NCBI RefSeq assembly: GCF_009769735.1
Contig: NZ_WSRO01000002.1
Span: forward strand, 6,398,001 to 6,462,000
Source: Streptomyces sp. BA2
Lineage (GTDB): Bacteria > Actinomycetota > Actinomycetes > Streptomycetales > Streptomycetaceae
Direction of reading: 5' to 3'
DNA: 64,000 nt
Within the stretch, counting starts at the first letter, position 1. The number at the start of each line of letters is the position of its first letter. Below the pieces are notes generated by a model that had not been told where the DNA came from, made no database searches, and was given only the letters and a program-made list of their open reading frames with translations. The translations under genes and the position numbers were made by a program. This document shows, piece after piece, positions 38,134 through 48,048 of the stretch.

Positions 38134-38826
38134 CTAGTCCCGGGCCAGCAACCGGCCGAGGGTGTCCTGGAGTTCGGCCTGTGCCACGCGTGCCGCCTCC
38201 TCCGCGTCCTTCGCCTCGACGGCCCGTACGAGGGCGGCGTGGGCGGCGTCCCCGTGGTTCGTCTCCTCGGTGCGTACGTCGATCAGGTCGAGGAGGTTGA
38301 TCAGGCCCTCCCGCAGTACGGGGGCGAACTCCGCGAAGAGGTCCGTGAGGACGGGGTTGCGGGCCGCCGCCACGACTGCCGCGTGCAGGGCGATGTCGGC
38401 GTCGATGAACGCGGCGTCGCTCGCGGCTGCGGTGGCCCTGCGGCCTTCGAGCGCGTCGCGCATCGCCGTGATGTCCTCGTCGGTGCGCCGCATCGCCGCA
38501 AGGCGTGCCGCCTGCACCTCCACCAGCATCCGCACCTCGTACACGTCCGAGACCGCCGCGCGCCGCAGCCTCGTGGGCCAGTCGGCGACAGGTTCCGTCG
38601 CGATGACGAAGACGCCGGCGCCCTGCCGGGCCTTGACGAGCCCGGCCCCGGCGAGCGAGCGCAGTGCCTCGCGGACGGTGGAGCGGCCGATGCCGAGTTC
38701 CTTGGCCAGGGTCGTCTCGCCGGGCAGCTTGCTGCCGATGGGCCACTGGCCGCCGGTGATCTGTTCGCGCAGACGCTTGGTGGCCTGTTCGACCAGGGGG
38801 CTGGGGCGCAGGGAGCCGAGCGGCAT
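38134..38826 (-). CDS. FadR-type GntR-family transcriptional regulator
   Basis: 230-residue regulator: N-terminal winged helix (QATKRLREQITGGQWPIGSK, LGIGRSTVREALRSLAGAGL, KARQGAGVFV) and a C-terminal all-helical FCD effector domain (YEVRMLVEVQAARLAAMRRT, FIDADIALHAAVVAAARNPV, AHAALVRAVEAKDAEEAARV) of the metal-dependent FadR/LldR type. It is divergent from leuA, and paired repeats in the shared promoter region are its likely operators. Effectors of this class are often small carboxylates, so a link to leucine or 2-oxoacid metabolism is possible but unproven. Confidence 0.9.
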   Translation of the reverse strand: MPLGSLRPSPLVEQATKRLREQITGGQWPIGSKLPGETTLAKELGIGRSTVREALRSLAGAGLVKARQGAGVFVIATEPVADWPTRLRRAAVSDVYEVRMLVEVQAARLAAMRRTDEDITAMRDALEGRRATAAASDAAFIDADIALHAAVVAAARNPVLTDLFAEFAPVLREGLINLLDLIDVRTEETNHGDAAHAALVRAVEAKDAEEAARVAQAELQDTLGRLLARD

Positions 38827-38837
38827 TGCGGGGCCTA

Positions 38838-38884
38838 ACTTGTCTGAGGAGTACTTGTCTGAGGAGCTGACGTGTGCCTAGTGT
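38838..38884 (+). promoter_or_regulatory. leuA promoter with overlapping direct repeats
   Basis: TTGTCT (38855-38860), an 18-base spacer and TAGTGT (38879-38884) form a good vegetative promoter, ending 6 bases before the leader-peptide GTG. The sequence acttgtctgaggag occurs at 38838-38851 and 38853-38866, the second copy covering the -35 box. The TTGTCTGAG half-sites resemble FadR-family operators (T.GTC.GAC.A type), so the adjacent GntR regulator probably binds here. Confidence 0.6.
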
Positions 38885-38890
38885 AGTCCC

Positions 38891-38938
38891 GTGATCTTCT
38901 GCGGTCTCCTCCTTCTCGGCTGCCGCGGCGGGGCCTGA
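38891..38938 (+). CDS. leuL: leucine-rich leader peptide of leuA
   Basis: GTG-initiated 15-codon frame, [15 protein letters not shown], with four consecutive leucine codons (CTC CTC CTT CTC), ending in TGA at 38936-38938. It starts at the expected transcription start of the promoter at 38855-38884, so it would be translated from a leaderless mRNA. It lies 68 bases upstream of leuA, with mutually exclusive hairpins between. This is the classic layout of ribosome-mediated attenuation, which has been proposed for actinobacterial leuA genes. Confidence 0.8.
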   Translation: MIFCGLLLLGCRGGA

Positions 38939-38940
38939 AG

Positions 38941-38990
38941 CGACCGGCACCCCGCCGCGGGGTGCCGTGCTGCCGGTCGGCCCACCGACC
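38941..38990 (+). promoter_or_regulatory. competing hairpins of the leuA attenuator
   Basis: GGCACCCC (38946-38953) can pair with GGGGTGCC (38959-38966). CGACCGGCA (38941-38949) can instead pair with TGCCGGTCG (38971-38979), and GGTCGG (38975-38980) with CCGACC (38985-38990). The first two use the same GGCA, and the second and third share GGTCG, so only some can form at once. A stalled ribosome on the Leu codons would change which one wins. Confidence 0.65.
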
Positions 38991-39006
38991 GAGCCGAGAG
39001 GCCACC

Positions 39007-40773
39007 GTGAAATCCCCCGCGTATCAGTGGAACCCCCAGCGCCCGAGCCCCATGCCGCACCACCGCTACCGCCCCTACCAGCACCGGGTCGACGTCGACA
39101 TCCCCTCGCCGGACCGCGGTTGGCCCGGTTCCCGTATCGAGCGCGCCCCCCTCTGGGTCCCCGTCGATCTGCGCGACGGCAATCAGGCACTCGCCGAGCC
39201 GATGGACCCCGCCCGCAAGCGGCGCTTCTTCGATCTGCTCGTCTCGATGGGGTTCAAGGAGATCGAGGTCGGCTATCCGTCGGCGAGCCGCGCCGACTTC
39301 GACTTCGTGCGCGACCTCGCCGCGCTCAGCGCGAGCGGCGGCATTCCCGAAGACGTCAGCATCGTCGTCTTCACGCCCGCCAAGCCCGACCTCATCGACC
39401 GCACCTTCGAGTCGATCGAAGGGCTGCCCCGCGCCGTCGTCCATCTCTACATCCCCACCTCGCCCGTCTGGCGCGACGTGGTGCTCGGGCGCTCGCGCGC
39501 ACAGGTGCAGGGCGTCGTCACGGCAGCCGCCACCCACATGGCCCGCCTGGCCGACGCGCGGCCCGGCGCGGACATCCGGTTCCAGTTCTCGCCGGAGACC
39601 TTCAACCTGACCGAACCCGACTACGTACTCGAACTCTGCGACGGACTCACCGAGTTGTGGGACGCGAGCCCCGAACGCCCCGTCACCCACAACCTGCCGG
39701 CGACCGTCGAGATCGCGACCCCGAACGTGTACGCCGACCAGATCGAGTATCTGCACCGGCACCTCGCCCGGCGCGACTCCGTCATCCTCTCCGTCCACCC
39801 CCACAACGACCGTGGCACCGGCGTCGCCTGCGCCGAGCTCGCCGTCCTGGCCGGGGCCCAGCGCGTCGAGGGCTGCCTCTTCGGCAACGGCGAGCGCACC
39901 GGCAACGTGGACCTGGTGACCCTGGCCCTGAACCTGTACGCCCAAGGCGTCGACCCCATGGTCGACTTCTCGGACATCGACGCCGTGCGTGACGTCGTCG
40001 AGCACTGCAACCGGCTGCCCGTGCACCCCCGCCACCCCTACGCGGGCGACCTCGTCCACACCGCCTTCTCCGGAACCCACCAGGACGCCATCAGCAAGGG
40101 GTTCGCCCACCACGCCCGCCGGGCAGCCGAGTTGGGGGTCACGGAGCGCGAGGCGCCCTGGGACGTGCCGTACCTGCCGATCGATCCGGCGGACATCGGC
40201 CGCAGCTACGAAGCCGTCATCCGCGTCAACTCCCAGTCCGGCAAGGGCGGAATGGCGTATCTGCTGCAGACGCGGCACGGCCTCGACCTGCCGCGGCGCA
40301 TGCGCCCCGACTTCTCGCGCGTGGTGCAGGAGGCCACCGATGACAGCGGTCAGGAGGCGAGCGCCAAGGAGCTGTACGAGCTGTTCCGCGCGACCTACGT
40401 CGCGCCAGGGCAGGGCGGTGGCGACGGCGGCGAGGTGGAGCTGAGCTCCTGGACCACCGACCGCGCACCGGACGGTGCCCACCGCTTCGTCTGCACCCTC
40501 CAAGTCGGTGACCGCACAGGGGACTTCGAAGGCGCGGGCAACGGCCCCCTGTCCGCGTTCGTCGAGGCGCTCGCCGCCGCGGGGATCACCGTCGACATCC
40601 TCGACTACTCCGAACACGCCACCGAGGCGGGCGGCGCCAGCGAGGCCGTCGCGTACGCGGAGTGCCGGGTGGGCGATGCCGTCCGCTGGGGCGCGGGCCT
40701 CGACACCTCCGTCCTGACCGCGTCCGTGCAGGCCGTGCTCGCCGCGGTGAACCGGGCGGGGGCCACGGAATGA
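39007..40773 (+). CDS. leuA: 2-isopropylmalate synthase
   Basis: First enzyme of leucine biosynthesis: condenses acetyl-CoA with 2-oxoisovalerate. The 588 residues match the long actinobacterial form with a C-terminal LeuA dimer/regulatory domain (about 455-588; [16 protein letters not shown]), where leucine inhibits. The TIM-barrel shows [17 protein letters not shown] (metal Asp), [16 protein letters not shown] (metal His) and [16 protein letters not shown]. The start is GTG at 39007 with GAGAGG 5 bases upstream. It is preceded by a leucine leader peptide and attenuator. Its stop overlaps the next gene (ATGA), an unexpected partner for leuA. Confidence 0.96.
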   Translation: MKSPAYQWNPQRPSPMPHHRYRPYQHRVDVDIPSPDRGWPGSRIERAPLWVPVDLRDGNQALAEPMDPARKRRFFDLLVSMGFKEIEVGYPSASRADFDFVRDLAALSASGGIPEDVSIVVFTPAKPDLIDRTFESIEGLPRAVVHLYIPTSPVWRDVVLGRSRAQVQGVVTAAATHMARLADARPGADIRFQFSPETFNLTEPDYVLELCDGLTELWDASPERPVTHNLPATVEIATPNVYADQIEYLHRHLARRDSVILSVHPHNDRGTGVACAELAVLAGAQRVEGCLFGNGERTGNVDLVTLALNLYAQGVDPMVDFSDIDAVRDVVEHCNRLPVHPRHPYAGDLVHTAFSGTHQDAISKGFAHHARRAAELGVTEREAPWDVPYLPIDPADIGRSYEAVIRVNSQSGKGGMAYLLQTRHGLDLPRRMRPDFSRVVQEATDDSGQEASAKELYELFRATYVAPGQGGGDGGEVELSSWTTDRAPDGAHRFVCTLQVGDRTGDFEGAGNGPLSAFVEALAAAGITVDILDYSEHATEAGGASEAVAYAECRVGDAVRWGAGLDTSVLTASVQAVLAAVNRAGATE

Positions 40774-41561
40774 CCCCCGTCCTGCACGCCGACACCGTCA
40801 CGGTCGTCCGCGAAGGGCGCCCCATCCTCGAAGAGGTCACCCTCACCGTCCGCCCCGGCGAGCACTGGGCGCTGCTCGGCGCGAACGGCGCGGGCAAGTC
40901 GACCCTGCTCAGCCTCTGCGGAGCCGTCACCCACCCCACGCACGGCACGGTCGAGGTGCTCGGCCGCCGCCTCGGCACCGTCGACCTGCGCGAACTCCGG
41001 TCGTACGTAGGTCATGTGAACCCGCGTCACCCGCTCCGCTCGCCTCTGCGCGTGCGCGAGGTCGTCCTCACCGGGCTCACCAACAGCGTGGAACCGCTGC
41101 CCCGTTGGCGCCCCACGCCCGAGCAGGAGCAGCAGGCCGACCGCCTGATCGCCATGCTCGGCCTCGCCCACCGCACGGACGCGCGCTGGCCGACGCTCTC
41201 CCAGGGCGAGCGCGGCCGGACCCTGATCGCACGCTCGCTGATGCCAAGGCCGCGGCTCGTCCTGCTCGACGAACCGGCCACCGGGCTCGACCTCGCGGGC
41301 CGCGAACGCCTCCTCGACAGCCTGGACACCCTGCGCGAGACCCACCCCGAACTCGCCACGGTCCTGGTCACGCACCACCTGGAGGAGCTCCCGGCCGGTA
41401 CGACACACGCGCTGCTCCTGCGCGACGGGCGTGCGCTCGCCTCCGGCGCCGTGGACGACGTACTGACCGGCGACCAGATCAGCAAGTGCTTCGACCACCC
41501 GGTGCGGTTGGAGCGCACGGAGGGGCGGTGGAGCGTGCGGGCGGCGCGGCGCCCCCGCTGA
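40770..41561 (+). CDS. lone ABC transporter ATP-binding protein
   Basis: 263-residue ATPase subunit with Walker [17 protein letters not shown]-loop region ([20 protein letters not shown]), signature [14 protein letters not shown], Walker [13 protein letters not shown] and a His in VTHHLEEL. The arrangement resembles YlmA/ModF-like ATPases that occur without adjacent permease genes. It overlaps leuA by 4 bases and therefore shares its attenuated transcript. No membrane subunit is nearby, so partner and substrate are unknown. A 20-bp terminator hairpin follows 4 bases past the stop. Confidence 0.88.
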   Translation: MTPVLHADTVTVVREGRPILEEVTLTVRPGEHWALLGANGAGKSTLLSLCGAVTHPTHGTVEVLGRRLGTVDLRELRSYVGHVNPRHPLRSPLRVREVVLTGLTNSVEPLPRWRPTPEQEQQADRLIAMLGLAHRTDARWPTLSQGERGRTLIARSLMPRPRLVLLDEPATGLDLAGRERLLDSLDTLRETHPELATVLVTHHLEELPAGTTHALLLRDGRALASGAVDDVLTGDQISKCFDHPVRLERTEGRWSVRAARRPR

Positions 41562-41564
41562 GGT

Positions 41565-41610
41565 ACGCGGAAGGGGCCCGGCACACGCGCGTGCCGGGCC
41601 CCTTCCGCGT
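41565..41610. terminator. bidirectional terminator between the ABC ATPase and EF-hand genes
   Basis: Perfect 20-bp stem (41565-41584 with 41591-41610) and a 6-base loop (acgcgc), exactly between two convergent genes, 3 bases after one stop and 10 bases from the other. Confidence 0.92.
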
Positions 41611-41620
41611 CGCGTTCCCG

Positions 41621-41833
41621 CTACTTGTTCAGGCTCGCCCAGAACTCGTCGAAGGAGAGGCGCTTGTCCTTGTCGGCGTCCTTCGTGCCGATCACGGCTT
41701 CGGCCACCGTCTCGGTGACGTAGAAGTCTCCCATCTTCGCCATGGCCGACTTCCACTCGACCGCCGTGATGAAGCCGTCGCCGTCCGCGTCGAACTGCTC
41801 GAACGTCCTGCGCGCTTCCTCGATGTCCGCCAC
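41621..41833 (-). CDS. EF-hand calcium-binding protein
   Basis: 70-residue calmodulin-like protein with two EF-hands: DADGDGFITAVE (canonical ligands at positions 1, 3, 5, 12) and DADKDKRLSFDE (Lys instead of Gly at position 6, other ligands kept). Helices flank each loop (EEARRTFEQF; WKSAMAKMGD; FWASLNK). The GTG at 41833 is chosen for GAAGGGG 8 bases upstream; upstream in-frame GTG and ATG would add only 3-8 residues. Small EF-hand proteins of this kind are widespread in Streptomyces and may buffer or sense calcium in the cytoplasm. Confidence 0.88.
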   Translation of the reverse strand: MADIEEARRTFEQFDADGDGFITAVEWKSAMAKMGDFYVTETVAEAVIGTKDADKDKRLSFDEFWASLNK

Positions 41834-41914
41834 CGGATCCACCCCTTCTTGGTGCACTACTGACGGGGGTCAGGGTATCGGCCGTCCGAGGATGCGATCA
41901 CAAGGAGTACGCCC

Positions 41915-42383
41915 ATGGCCAGGACCTCTGCCGCGCTCGGTGCGATCCTCGACGCGGCGGCCCACGGGCAGTTCCCGCCGCCCGACGGCACCACCACCGT
42001 CGTGCCGCAGCCCCGCCACCGCGACGCGGGCGTCATCGCCTTCACCGCGCACTCGGTGGTCTTCACGGACGAGGACCCGGAGTGGGTGCACGCCACCCTC
42101 GCCGCGCTCGACTGCGATCCGCTGGCCGCCACGATGAACCCCCTGTTCCTCGCCGCCTTCCTGGAGCGGACGGGACGCGCGACGGACACCACCGACCTCC
42201 TGACCGTGGCCGACGCCCTGCCGGGGGCTGGGCCGGGCGCTCGCGCTCGCCGCCCGGCAGCTGGTGCCCGGCGGGGCCCCGGTGCGGGCGCAGCAGTCCC
42301 CGGGGAACGCCCGCAGCGTGCGGGCCTTTCAGGCCGCGGGGTACCGGCCCGTGGGCGCGGAGGCGCTGTTCGTCGCGCGGTGA
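41915..42383 (+). pseudogene. GNAT acetyltransferase gene with internal deletion
   Basis: An intact start (AAGGAG 7 bases before ATG 41915) leads into about 104 codons of good sequence (RTSAALGAILDAAAHGQFPP ... TMNPLFLAAFLERTGRATDT). At about 42226 the frame shifts by one, and the other frame then gives LGRALALAARQLVPGGAP and a typical GNAT C-terminus, SPGNARSVRAFQAAGYRPVG, stopping at 42381-42383. The central acetyl-CoA-binding part, roughly 80 residues in complete relatives I remember, is missing. So a deletion of about 240 bases that is not a multiple of three has removed the active core. Confidence 0.8.
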
Positions 42384-42429
42384 GGGCTGCCGGTGGCCGG
42401 GGCCGGTGGCCGGTGGTCGTGGCCGCGGC

Positions 42430-43800
<1,371 letters not shown>

Positions 43801-43850
43801 GAGAAACTCCAATGGTGGTTGGTAGACGCCGTTGTCTGCCGGGGTGGTGC

Positions 43851-43873
43851 AGAGAACTACGAAAGAGAACTGC
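43851..43873 (-). promoter_or_regulatory. direct repeats upstream of sdaA
   Basis: agagaactac (43851-43860) and agagaactgc (43864-43873), 13 bases apart, followed by an AT-rich stretch (aaatatttacg) unusual for this genome. Probably an sdaA promoter with an operator. Confidence 0.45.
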
Positions 43874-43904
43874 AGGAAATATTTACGAGAGCGGGGCATG
43901 AGCC

Positions 43905-43951
43905 GGGGCACCGCACTCACTGTCTTCACTGTCCAGTGTGCGCGGTGCCCC
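43905..43951 (-). terminator. hairpin between glyA and sdaA
   Basis: 10-bp arms GGGGCACCGC (43905-43914) and GCGGTGCCCC (43942-43951), with an inner CACTG/CAGTG pair, 33 bases past the glyA stop. It probably ends or reduces the riboswitch-controlled transcript before sdaA. Confidence 0.75.
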
Positions 43952-43984
43952 GAAGAATCGTACGAAGGAAAGCGTACGAAACTG

Positions 43985-45244
43985 CTACAGGTTGGGGTAC
44001 AGCGGGTGCTTGGCTGCCAAGGCCGACACGCGGGCCTTGAGCGACTCCGCGTCGAAGCCCGGCTTCAGCGCCTCGGCGATGACGTCGGCGACCTCACGGA
44101 AGTCGTCCTCCTGGAAGCCACGGGTCGCGAGCGCGGGCGTACCGATCCGCAGGCCCGACGTGACCATCGGGGGGCGCGGGTCGTTCGGGACCGCGTTGCG
44201 GTTGACCGTGATGCCGACCTCGTGGAGGCGGTCCTCGGCCTGCTGGCCGTCCAGCTCGCTGTTGCGCAGGTCGACCAGGACCAGGTGCACGTCCGTGCCG
44301 CCCGACAGGACGTCGACGCCGACGGCCTTCGAGTCGTCCTGGACGAGGCGCTCGGCCAGGATGCGGGCGCCGTCCAGGGTGCGCTGCTGGCGCTCCTTGA
44401 ACTCCTCCGAGGCCGCGACCTTGAAGGAGACGGCCTTGGCCGCGATCACGTGCTCCAGGGGGCCGCCCTGGAAGCCGGGGAAGACCGCGGAGTTCAGCTT
44501 CTTCGCGAATTCCTTGCTGCGGGCCAGGATGACGCCGCCGCGCGGGCCGCCGAGCGTCTTGTGCGTGGTGGAGGTCACCACGTCCGCGTACGGCACCGGG
44601 TTCGGGTGCAGCCCTGCGGCGACGAGCCCGGCGAAGTGCGCCATGTCGACCCACAGGTACGCGCCGACCTCGTCGGCGATCCGGCGGAACTCCGCGAAGT
44701 CCAGCTGGCGCGGGTAGGCGGACCAGCCCGCGATGATCACCTTCGGGCTGTTCTCCTTGGCCAGGCGCTCGACCTCGGCCATGTCCACGAGACCGGCCTC
44801 GTCGACGTGGTACGCGACCACGTTGAACTGCTTGCCGGAGAAGTTCAGGCGCATGCCGTGGGTGAGGTGGCCGCCGTGCGCCAGGTCAAGGCCGAGGATC
44901 GTGTCACCGGGCTTGGCGATCGCGAAGAGGGCGGCCTGGTTGGCGGAGGCGCCGGAGTGCGGCTGGACGTTGGCGTACTCGGCGTCGAACAGATCCTTGA
45001 TCCGGTCGATCGCGATCTGCTCGGTGACGTCGACGTGCTCGCAGCCGCCGTAGTAGCGGCGGCCGGGGTAGCCCTCGGCGTACTTGTTGGTGAGGACCGT
45101 GCCCTGGGCCTCCATGACGGCGACCGGAGCGAAGTTCTCCGAGGCGATCATTTCCAGGGTGGACTGCTGGCGGTGGAGCTCGGCGTCGACGGCGGCGGCG
45201 ACGTCCGGGTCCAGCTCGTGGAGAGGGGTGTTGAGAAGCGACAT
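43985..45244 (-). CDS. glyA: serine hydroxymethyltransferase
   Basis: PLP enzyme interconverting serine and glycine with tetrahydrofolate; it also makes 5,10-methylene-THF. At 419 residues it has normal length. The cofactor lysine is Lys229 in [39 protein letters not shown] and [14 protein letters not shown] are family landmarks. It lies 30 bases after gcvH on the same strand, so it belongs to the glycine-riboswitch unit. The ATG at 45244 has AGGGA about 8 bases upstream. In this setting it can turn excess glycine plus the methylene-THF from the cleavage system into serine, which SdaA then removes. Confidence 0.96.
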   Translation of the reverse strand: MSLLNTPLHELDPDVAAAVDAELHRQQSTLEMIASENFAPVAVMEAQGTVLTNKYAEGYPGRRYYGGCEHVDVTEQIAIDRIKDLFDAEYANVQPHSGASANQAALFAIAKPGDTILGLDLAHGGHLTHGMRLNFSGKQFNVVAYHVDEAGLVDMAEVERLAKENSPKVIIAGWSAYPRQLDFAEFRRIADEVGAYLWVDMAHFAGLVAAGLHPNPVPYADVVTSTTHKTLGGPRGGVILARSKEFAKKLNSAVFPGFQGGPLEHVIAAKAVSFKVAASEEFKERQQRTLDGARILAERLVQDDSKAVGVDVLSGGTDVHLVLVDLRNSELDGQQAEDRLHEVGITVNRNAVPNDPRPPMVTSGLRIGTPALATRGFQEDDFREVADVIAEALKPGFDAESLKARVSALAAKHPLYPNL

Positions 45245-45274
45245 CAGGTGGTCCCTAGGGGTCTTCGGGGGGCT

Positions 45275-45652
45275 TCAGCTGCCGGAGAACTCGGTGTACT
45301 CGTCTGCGGAGAGCAGGTCCTTCGGCTCCTCCGTGATCCGTACCTTGAAGAGCCAACCACCCTCGAACGGTTCGGAGTTCACCTTCGACGGGTCGTCCAC
45401 GACGTCCTGGTTCGCCTCGACGACCTCACCGGTCACGGGGGAGTACAGGTCGCTGACCGACTTGGTCGACTCGAGCTCGCCACAGGTCTCGCCCGCGGTC
45501 ACCGTCTCGCCGACCTCAGGGAGCTGGACGAAGACGACGTCACCGAGCGCGTTGGCCGCGTGTTCCGTGATGCCGACCGTCGAGACGCCGTCCTCGGCGC
45601 CCGAGAGCCACTCGTGCTCCTTGCTGTAACGCAGCTGCTGGGGGTTGCTCAT
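45275..45652 (-). CDS. gcvH: glycine cleavage system H protein
   Basis: 125-residue lipoyl carrier that shuttles the aminomethyl group between the P and T proteins. The lipoylated lysine is Lys64 in [15 protein letters not shown]; the start ([11 protein letters not shown]) and [19 protein letters not shown] are standard. The ATG at 45652 has AGGAG about 10 bases upstream. It lies between gcvT (89 bases upstream) and glyA (30 bases downstream). No gcvP is seen here, so the P protein must be encoded elsewhere, as is usual in Streptomyces. Confidence 0.96.
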   Translation of the reverse strand: MSNPQQLRYSKEHEWLSGAEDGVSTVGITEHAANALGDVVFVQLPEVGETVTAGETCGELESTKSVSDLYSPVTGEVVEANQDVVDDPSKVNSEPFEGGWLFKVRITEEPKDLLSADEYTEFSGS

Positions 45653-45741
45653 GACCTGAATTCTCCTGTACGCGGGTGGGTGCTGCGGAACGGGAAAGAT
45701 GTGCGTGGGGTCACTTCCGGGTTACCACGGAAGCGGCAGTG

Positions 45742-46875
45742 TCACTTCTGGCGCTTGTAGAACGGCAGAGCCACGACCTCGTACGGCTCGTGTGTGCCGC
45801 GGATGTCCACGCCCACGCCCTCGGTGCCGGGGGCCGCGTGCGCCGCGTCGACGTACGCGATGGCGATCGGCTTGCCGAGCGTCGGGGACGGGGCGCCGGA
45901 GGTGACCTCGCCGATGACCTGCTCGCCGGTGACCACGGAGAAGCCCGCGCGCGGGATGCGGCGGCCCGATGCGATCAGGCCGACCAGCTTGCGCGGGGGA
46001 GCGGTCTCGGCGCGCTCGGCGGCGGCCGCGAGCGCCGCGCGCCCCACGAAGGTGTCGGACTGCGAGGTCTTCTCGAACTTCACGACCCGGCCGAGGCCCG
46101 CGTCGAAGGGTGTCAGGTCCGCGGTCAGCTCGTGCCCGTACAGCGGCATGCCCGCCTCAAGACGGAGCGTGTCGCGGCAGGAGAGCCCGGCCGGGACGAG
46201 GCCGACGGGCTCGCCCGCCTCCATCAGTGCGTTCCACAGCTTCTCGGCGTCGCCGGGCGCGACGAAGAGCTCGAAGCCGTCCTCGCCGGTGTAGCCCGTG
46301 CGGGCGATCAGCGCGGGCACACCCGCGACCGTGCCGGGCAGGCCCGCGTAGTACTTCAGGCCGTCCAGGTCCGCGTCCGTGAGTGACTTCAGGATGCCGG
46401 GGGACTCGGGGCCCTGGACGGCGAGCAGCGCGTACGCGTCGCGGTCGTCGCGGACCTCGGCGTCGAAGCCGTCGGCGCGGGCGGTGAGCGCGTCGAGCAC
46501 GACCTGCGCGTTCGAGGCGTTCGCCACGACCATGTACTCGGGGGCCTCGGCCGCACCGAGGCGGTAGACGATCAGGTCGTCCAGGATGCCGCCGTCCTCG
46601 GCGCAGATCATCGTGTAGCGGGCGCGGCCGACACCGATGGAGCCGATGTTGCCGACCAGCGCGAAGTTCAGGAAGTCCACGGCCTCGGGGCCGGTGACGG
46701 TGATCTCGCCCATGTGGGAGAGGTCGAAGAGACCGGCCTTGGTGCGGACGGCGACGTGCTCGTCGCGCTCGCTGCCGTAGCGGAGCGGCATGTCCCAGCC
46801 CGCGAAGTCGGTCATGGTCGCGCCGAGGGCGCGATGCACGGCATCGAGTGCGGTCAGACGGGAAGCGGTACTCAT
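45742..46875 (-). CDS. gcvT: glycine cleavage system T protein (aminomethyltransferase)
   Basis: Transfers the methylene group from the lipoyl arm to tetrahydrofolate, releasing ammonia. The 377-residue protein has the folate-binding fold: MTDFAGWDMPLRYGSERDEH, LFDLSHMGEITVTGP, IARTGYTGEDGFELFV, GLSCRDTLRLEAGMPLYGHE. The ATG at 46875 starts MSTASRLTAL, with GGGAG 8 bases upstream; an in-frame start at 46920 lies inside the riboswitch. It is the first gene of the glycine/serine unit and directly follows the tandem glycine riboswitch. Confidence 0.96.
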   Translation of the reverse strand: MSTASRLTALDAVHRALGATMTDFAGWDMPLRYGSERDEHVAVRTKAGLFDLSHMGEITVTGPEAVDFLNFALVGNIGSIGVGRARYTMICAEDGGILDDLIVYRLGAAEAPEYMVVANASNAQVVLDALTARADGFDAEVRDDRDAYALLAVQGPESPGILKSLTDADLDGLKYYAGLPGTVAGVPALIARTGYTGEDGFELFVAPGDAEKLWNALMEAGEPVGLVPAGLSCRDTLRLEAGMPLYGHELTADLTPFDAGLGRVVKFEKTSQSDTFVGRAALAAAAERAETAPPRKLVGLIASGRRIPRAGFSVVTGEQVIGEVTSGAPSPTLGKPIAIAYVDAAHAAPGTEGVGVDIRGTHEPYEVVALPFYKRQK

Positions 46876-46911
46876 TCGTTGAACTCCCAGGGCATGACGG
46901 GCGAGGTCGAT

Positions 46912-47126
46912 CCTCCCCATCTGTCATCGGAACCTGAGAGGTTCACCACGACCCGCTCGTACAGGAGGTCATGACTTGCACCTTGGGTGGAGCCGCCGGG
47001 CGGCCCGCTTTTCAGATGTGCCTCGCCCGCGCGGTACGGGGCCTGAGAGATTCAAGGGAGGGACTTGCTCCTTCGGCGCCCCGGTGCGTCATAGCGTCGT
47101 ACGACGGCGACCGGGAACTCTCCCGC
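46912..47126 (-). promoter_or_regulatory. tandem glycine riboswitch upstream of gcvT
   Basis: Read on the minus strand, the leader has both aptamers of the glycine riboswitch. Aptamer 1 runs from CGGGAGAGTTCCC near 47125 through CGCCGAAGGAGCAAG and AATCTCTCAGGCC near 47040. Aptamer 2 has CACCCAAGGTGCAAG near 46980, ACCTCTCAGGTTCC near 46930 and ends in GACAGATGGGGAGG at about 46912. These are the conserved core blocks (GCCGAAGG.GCAA and CTCTCAGG) of the family. In most bacteria glycine binding turns expression on, so glycine would induce its own cleavage pathway. No clear terminator hairpin is visible before the gcvT start, so control may be at translation or at a structure I missed. Confidence 0.92.
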
Positions 47127-47202
47127 GCGGATTCAAACGGCCTGTATGGAGTTTGCGCGCACATCATTGCACGCGCTTCCGTCACAGGGCAGTGCCAGTC
47201 CC

Positions 47203-47225
47203 GTAATGCCCTTGTGCCGCATTAC
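47203..47225 (+). promoter_or_regulatory. inverted repeat upstream of the P-loop gene
   Basis: GTAATGC (47203-47209) and GCATTAC (47219-47225) are perfect 7-bp arms with a 9-base spacer, 70-92 bases upstream of the GTG at 47295, in the divergent region beside the riboswitch. Confidence 0.5.
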
Positions 47226-47294
47226 CTTCTCTTTACACTTGCCGGGGAAGCTGCGGTAAGCAGGTACGTGACCGCTATGGGGAGGCCGATCACG

Positions 47295-47963
47295 GTGCGC
47301 AGGACGAGTGTCTACGCGACCAATACAGGGGTGGCCCTGCCCAAACAGGCCGCCGCCCCCACCAGGGAGAGCTGCGGCCCCCTGCCGGCGGCCGTCGTCC
47401 GCGACCTGCGGCAGCGGACCGGCCACAGCCCGCACCGGCTCACGTACGGCGAGGGCGACCTGATCGTCGTCTCCGGGCTGCCGGGCAGCGGCAAGTCCAC
47501 GCTGATGCGCAGAGCCGTCGCGGGCCCGCGCATCGACTCGCAGGACACCCGCGACCGCTGGGCCCGGCGCATGCCGAGCCTGCTGCCGTACGCGGTGTAC
47601 CGCCCCCTGGTCCGCCTCGCGCACTACGCGGGCCTGCGCAGAGCCCTGCGCTCCGGCGAGGGAGTCGTGGTGCACGACTGCGGCACCCAGGCCTGGGTGC
47701 GCCGCTGGCTGGGCCGCGAGGCCGCGCGGCGCGGCACGACACTGCACCTGCTGCTGCTCGACGTGCCGCCGGACACCGCCATAGAGGGCCAGCTCTCGCG
47801 CGGTCGCGGCGTGTCGCGGTACGCCTTCGCGCGCCACCGCAGAACGGTAGGCAGGCTCGTCGGCGCCGCCGAGCGGGGCGACCTGCCGCGCGGCTGCGGC
47901 TCGGCCGTGCTCCTCGACAGGACGGCGGCCGGGGTGCTGCGGGGGATCGGCTTCGGGGGCTGA
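47295..47963 (+). CDS. AAA-type P-loop ATPase / kinase-like protein
   Basis: 222-residue P-loop protein. Walker A is VVSGLPGSGKSTLMRRAV, followed by DSQDTRDRWARRMP, a helical segment, GEGVVVHDCGTQAWVRRWLG with a possible Walker B-like strand, and a lid-like basic region (SRGRGVSRYAFARHRRTVGR). The layout resembles small kinases of the zeta-toxin/nucleoside-kinase type, but no substrate motif can be read. The GTG at 47295 is preferred because GGGGAGG lies 9 bases upstream; GTG 47268 and ATG 47277 are in-frame alternatives. Divergent from gcvT. Confidence 0.78.
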   Translation: MRRTSVYATNTGVALPKQAAAPTRESCGPLPAAVVRDLRQRTGHSPHRLTYGEGDLIVVSGLPGSGKSTLMRRAVAGPRIDSQDTRDRWARRMPSLLPYAVYRPLVRLAHYAGLRRALRSGEGVVVHDCGTQAWVRRWLGREAARRGTTLHLLLLDVPPDTAIEGQLSRGRGVSRYAFARHRRTVGRLVGAAERGDLPRGCGSAVLLDRTAAGVLRGIGFGG

Positions 47964-48048
47964 GCCGCCCGCCATGGGCCGCCCGCCACGGGCCGCCACG
48001 TTAGGGTCGTGCCGCAGGCAGAGCGGGACCGAGCAGGGGTTAGAAGAG

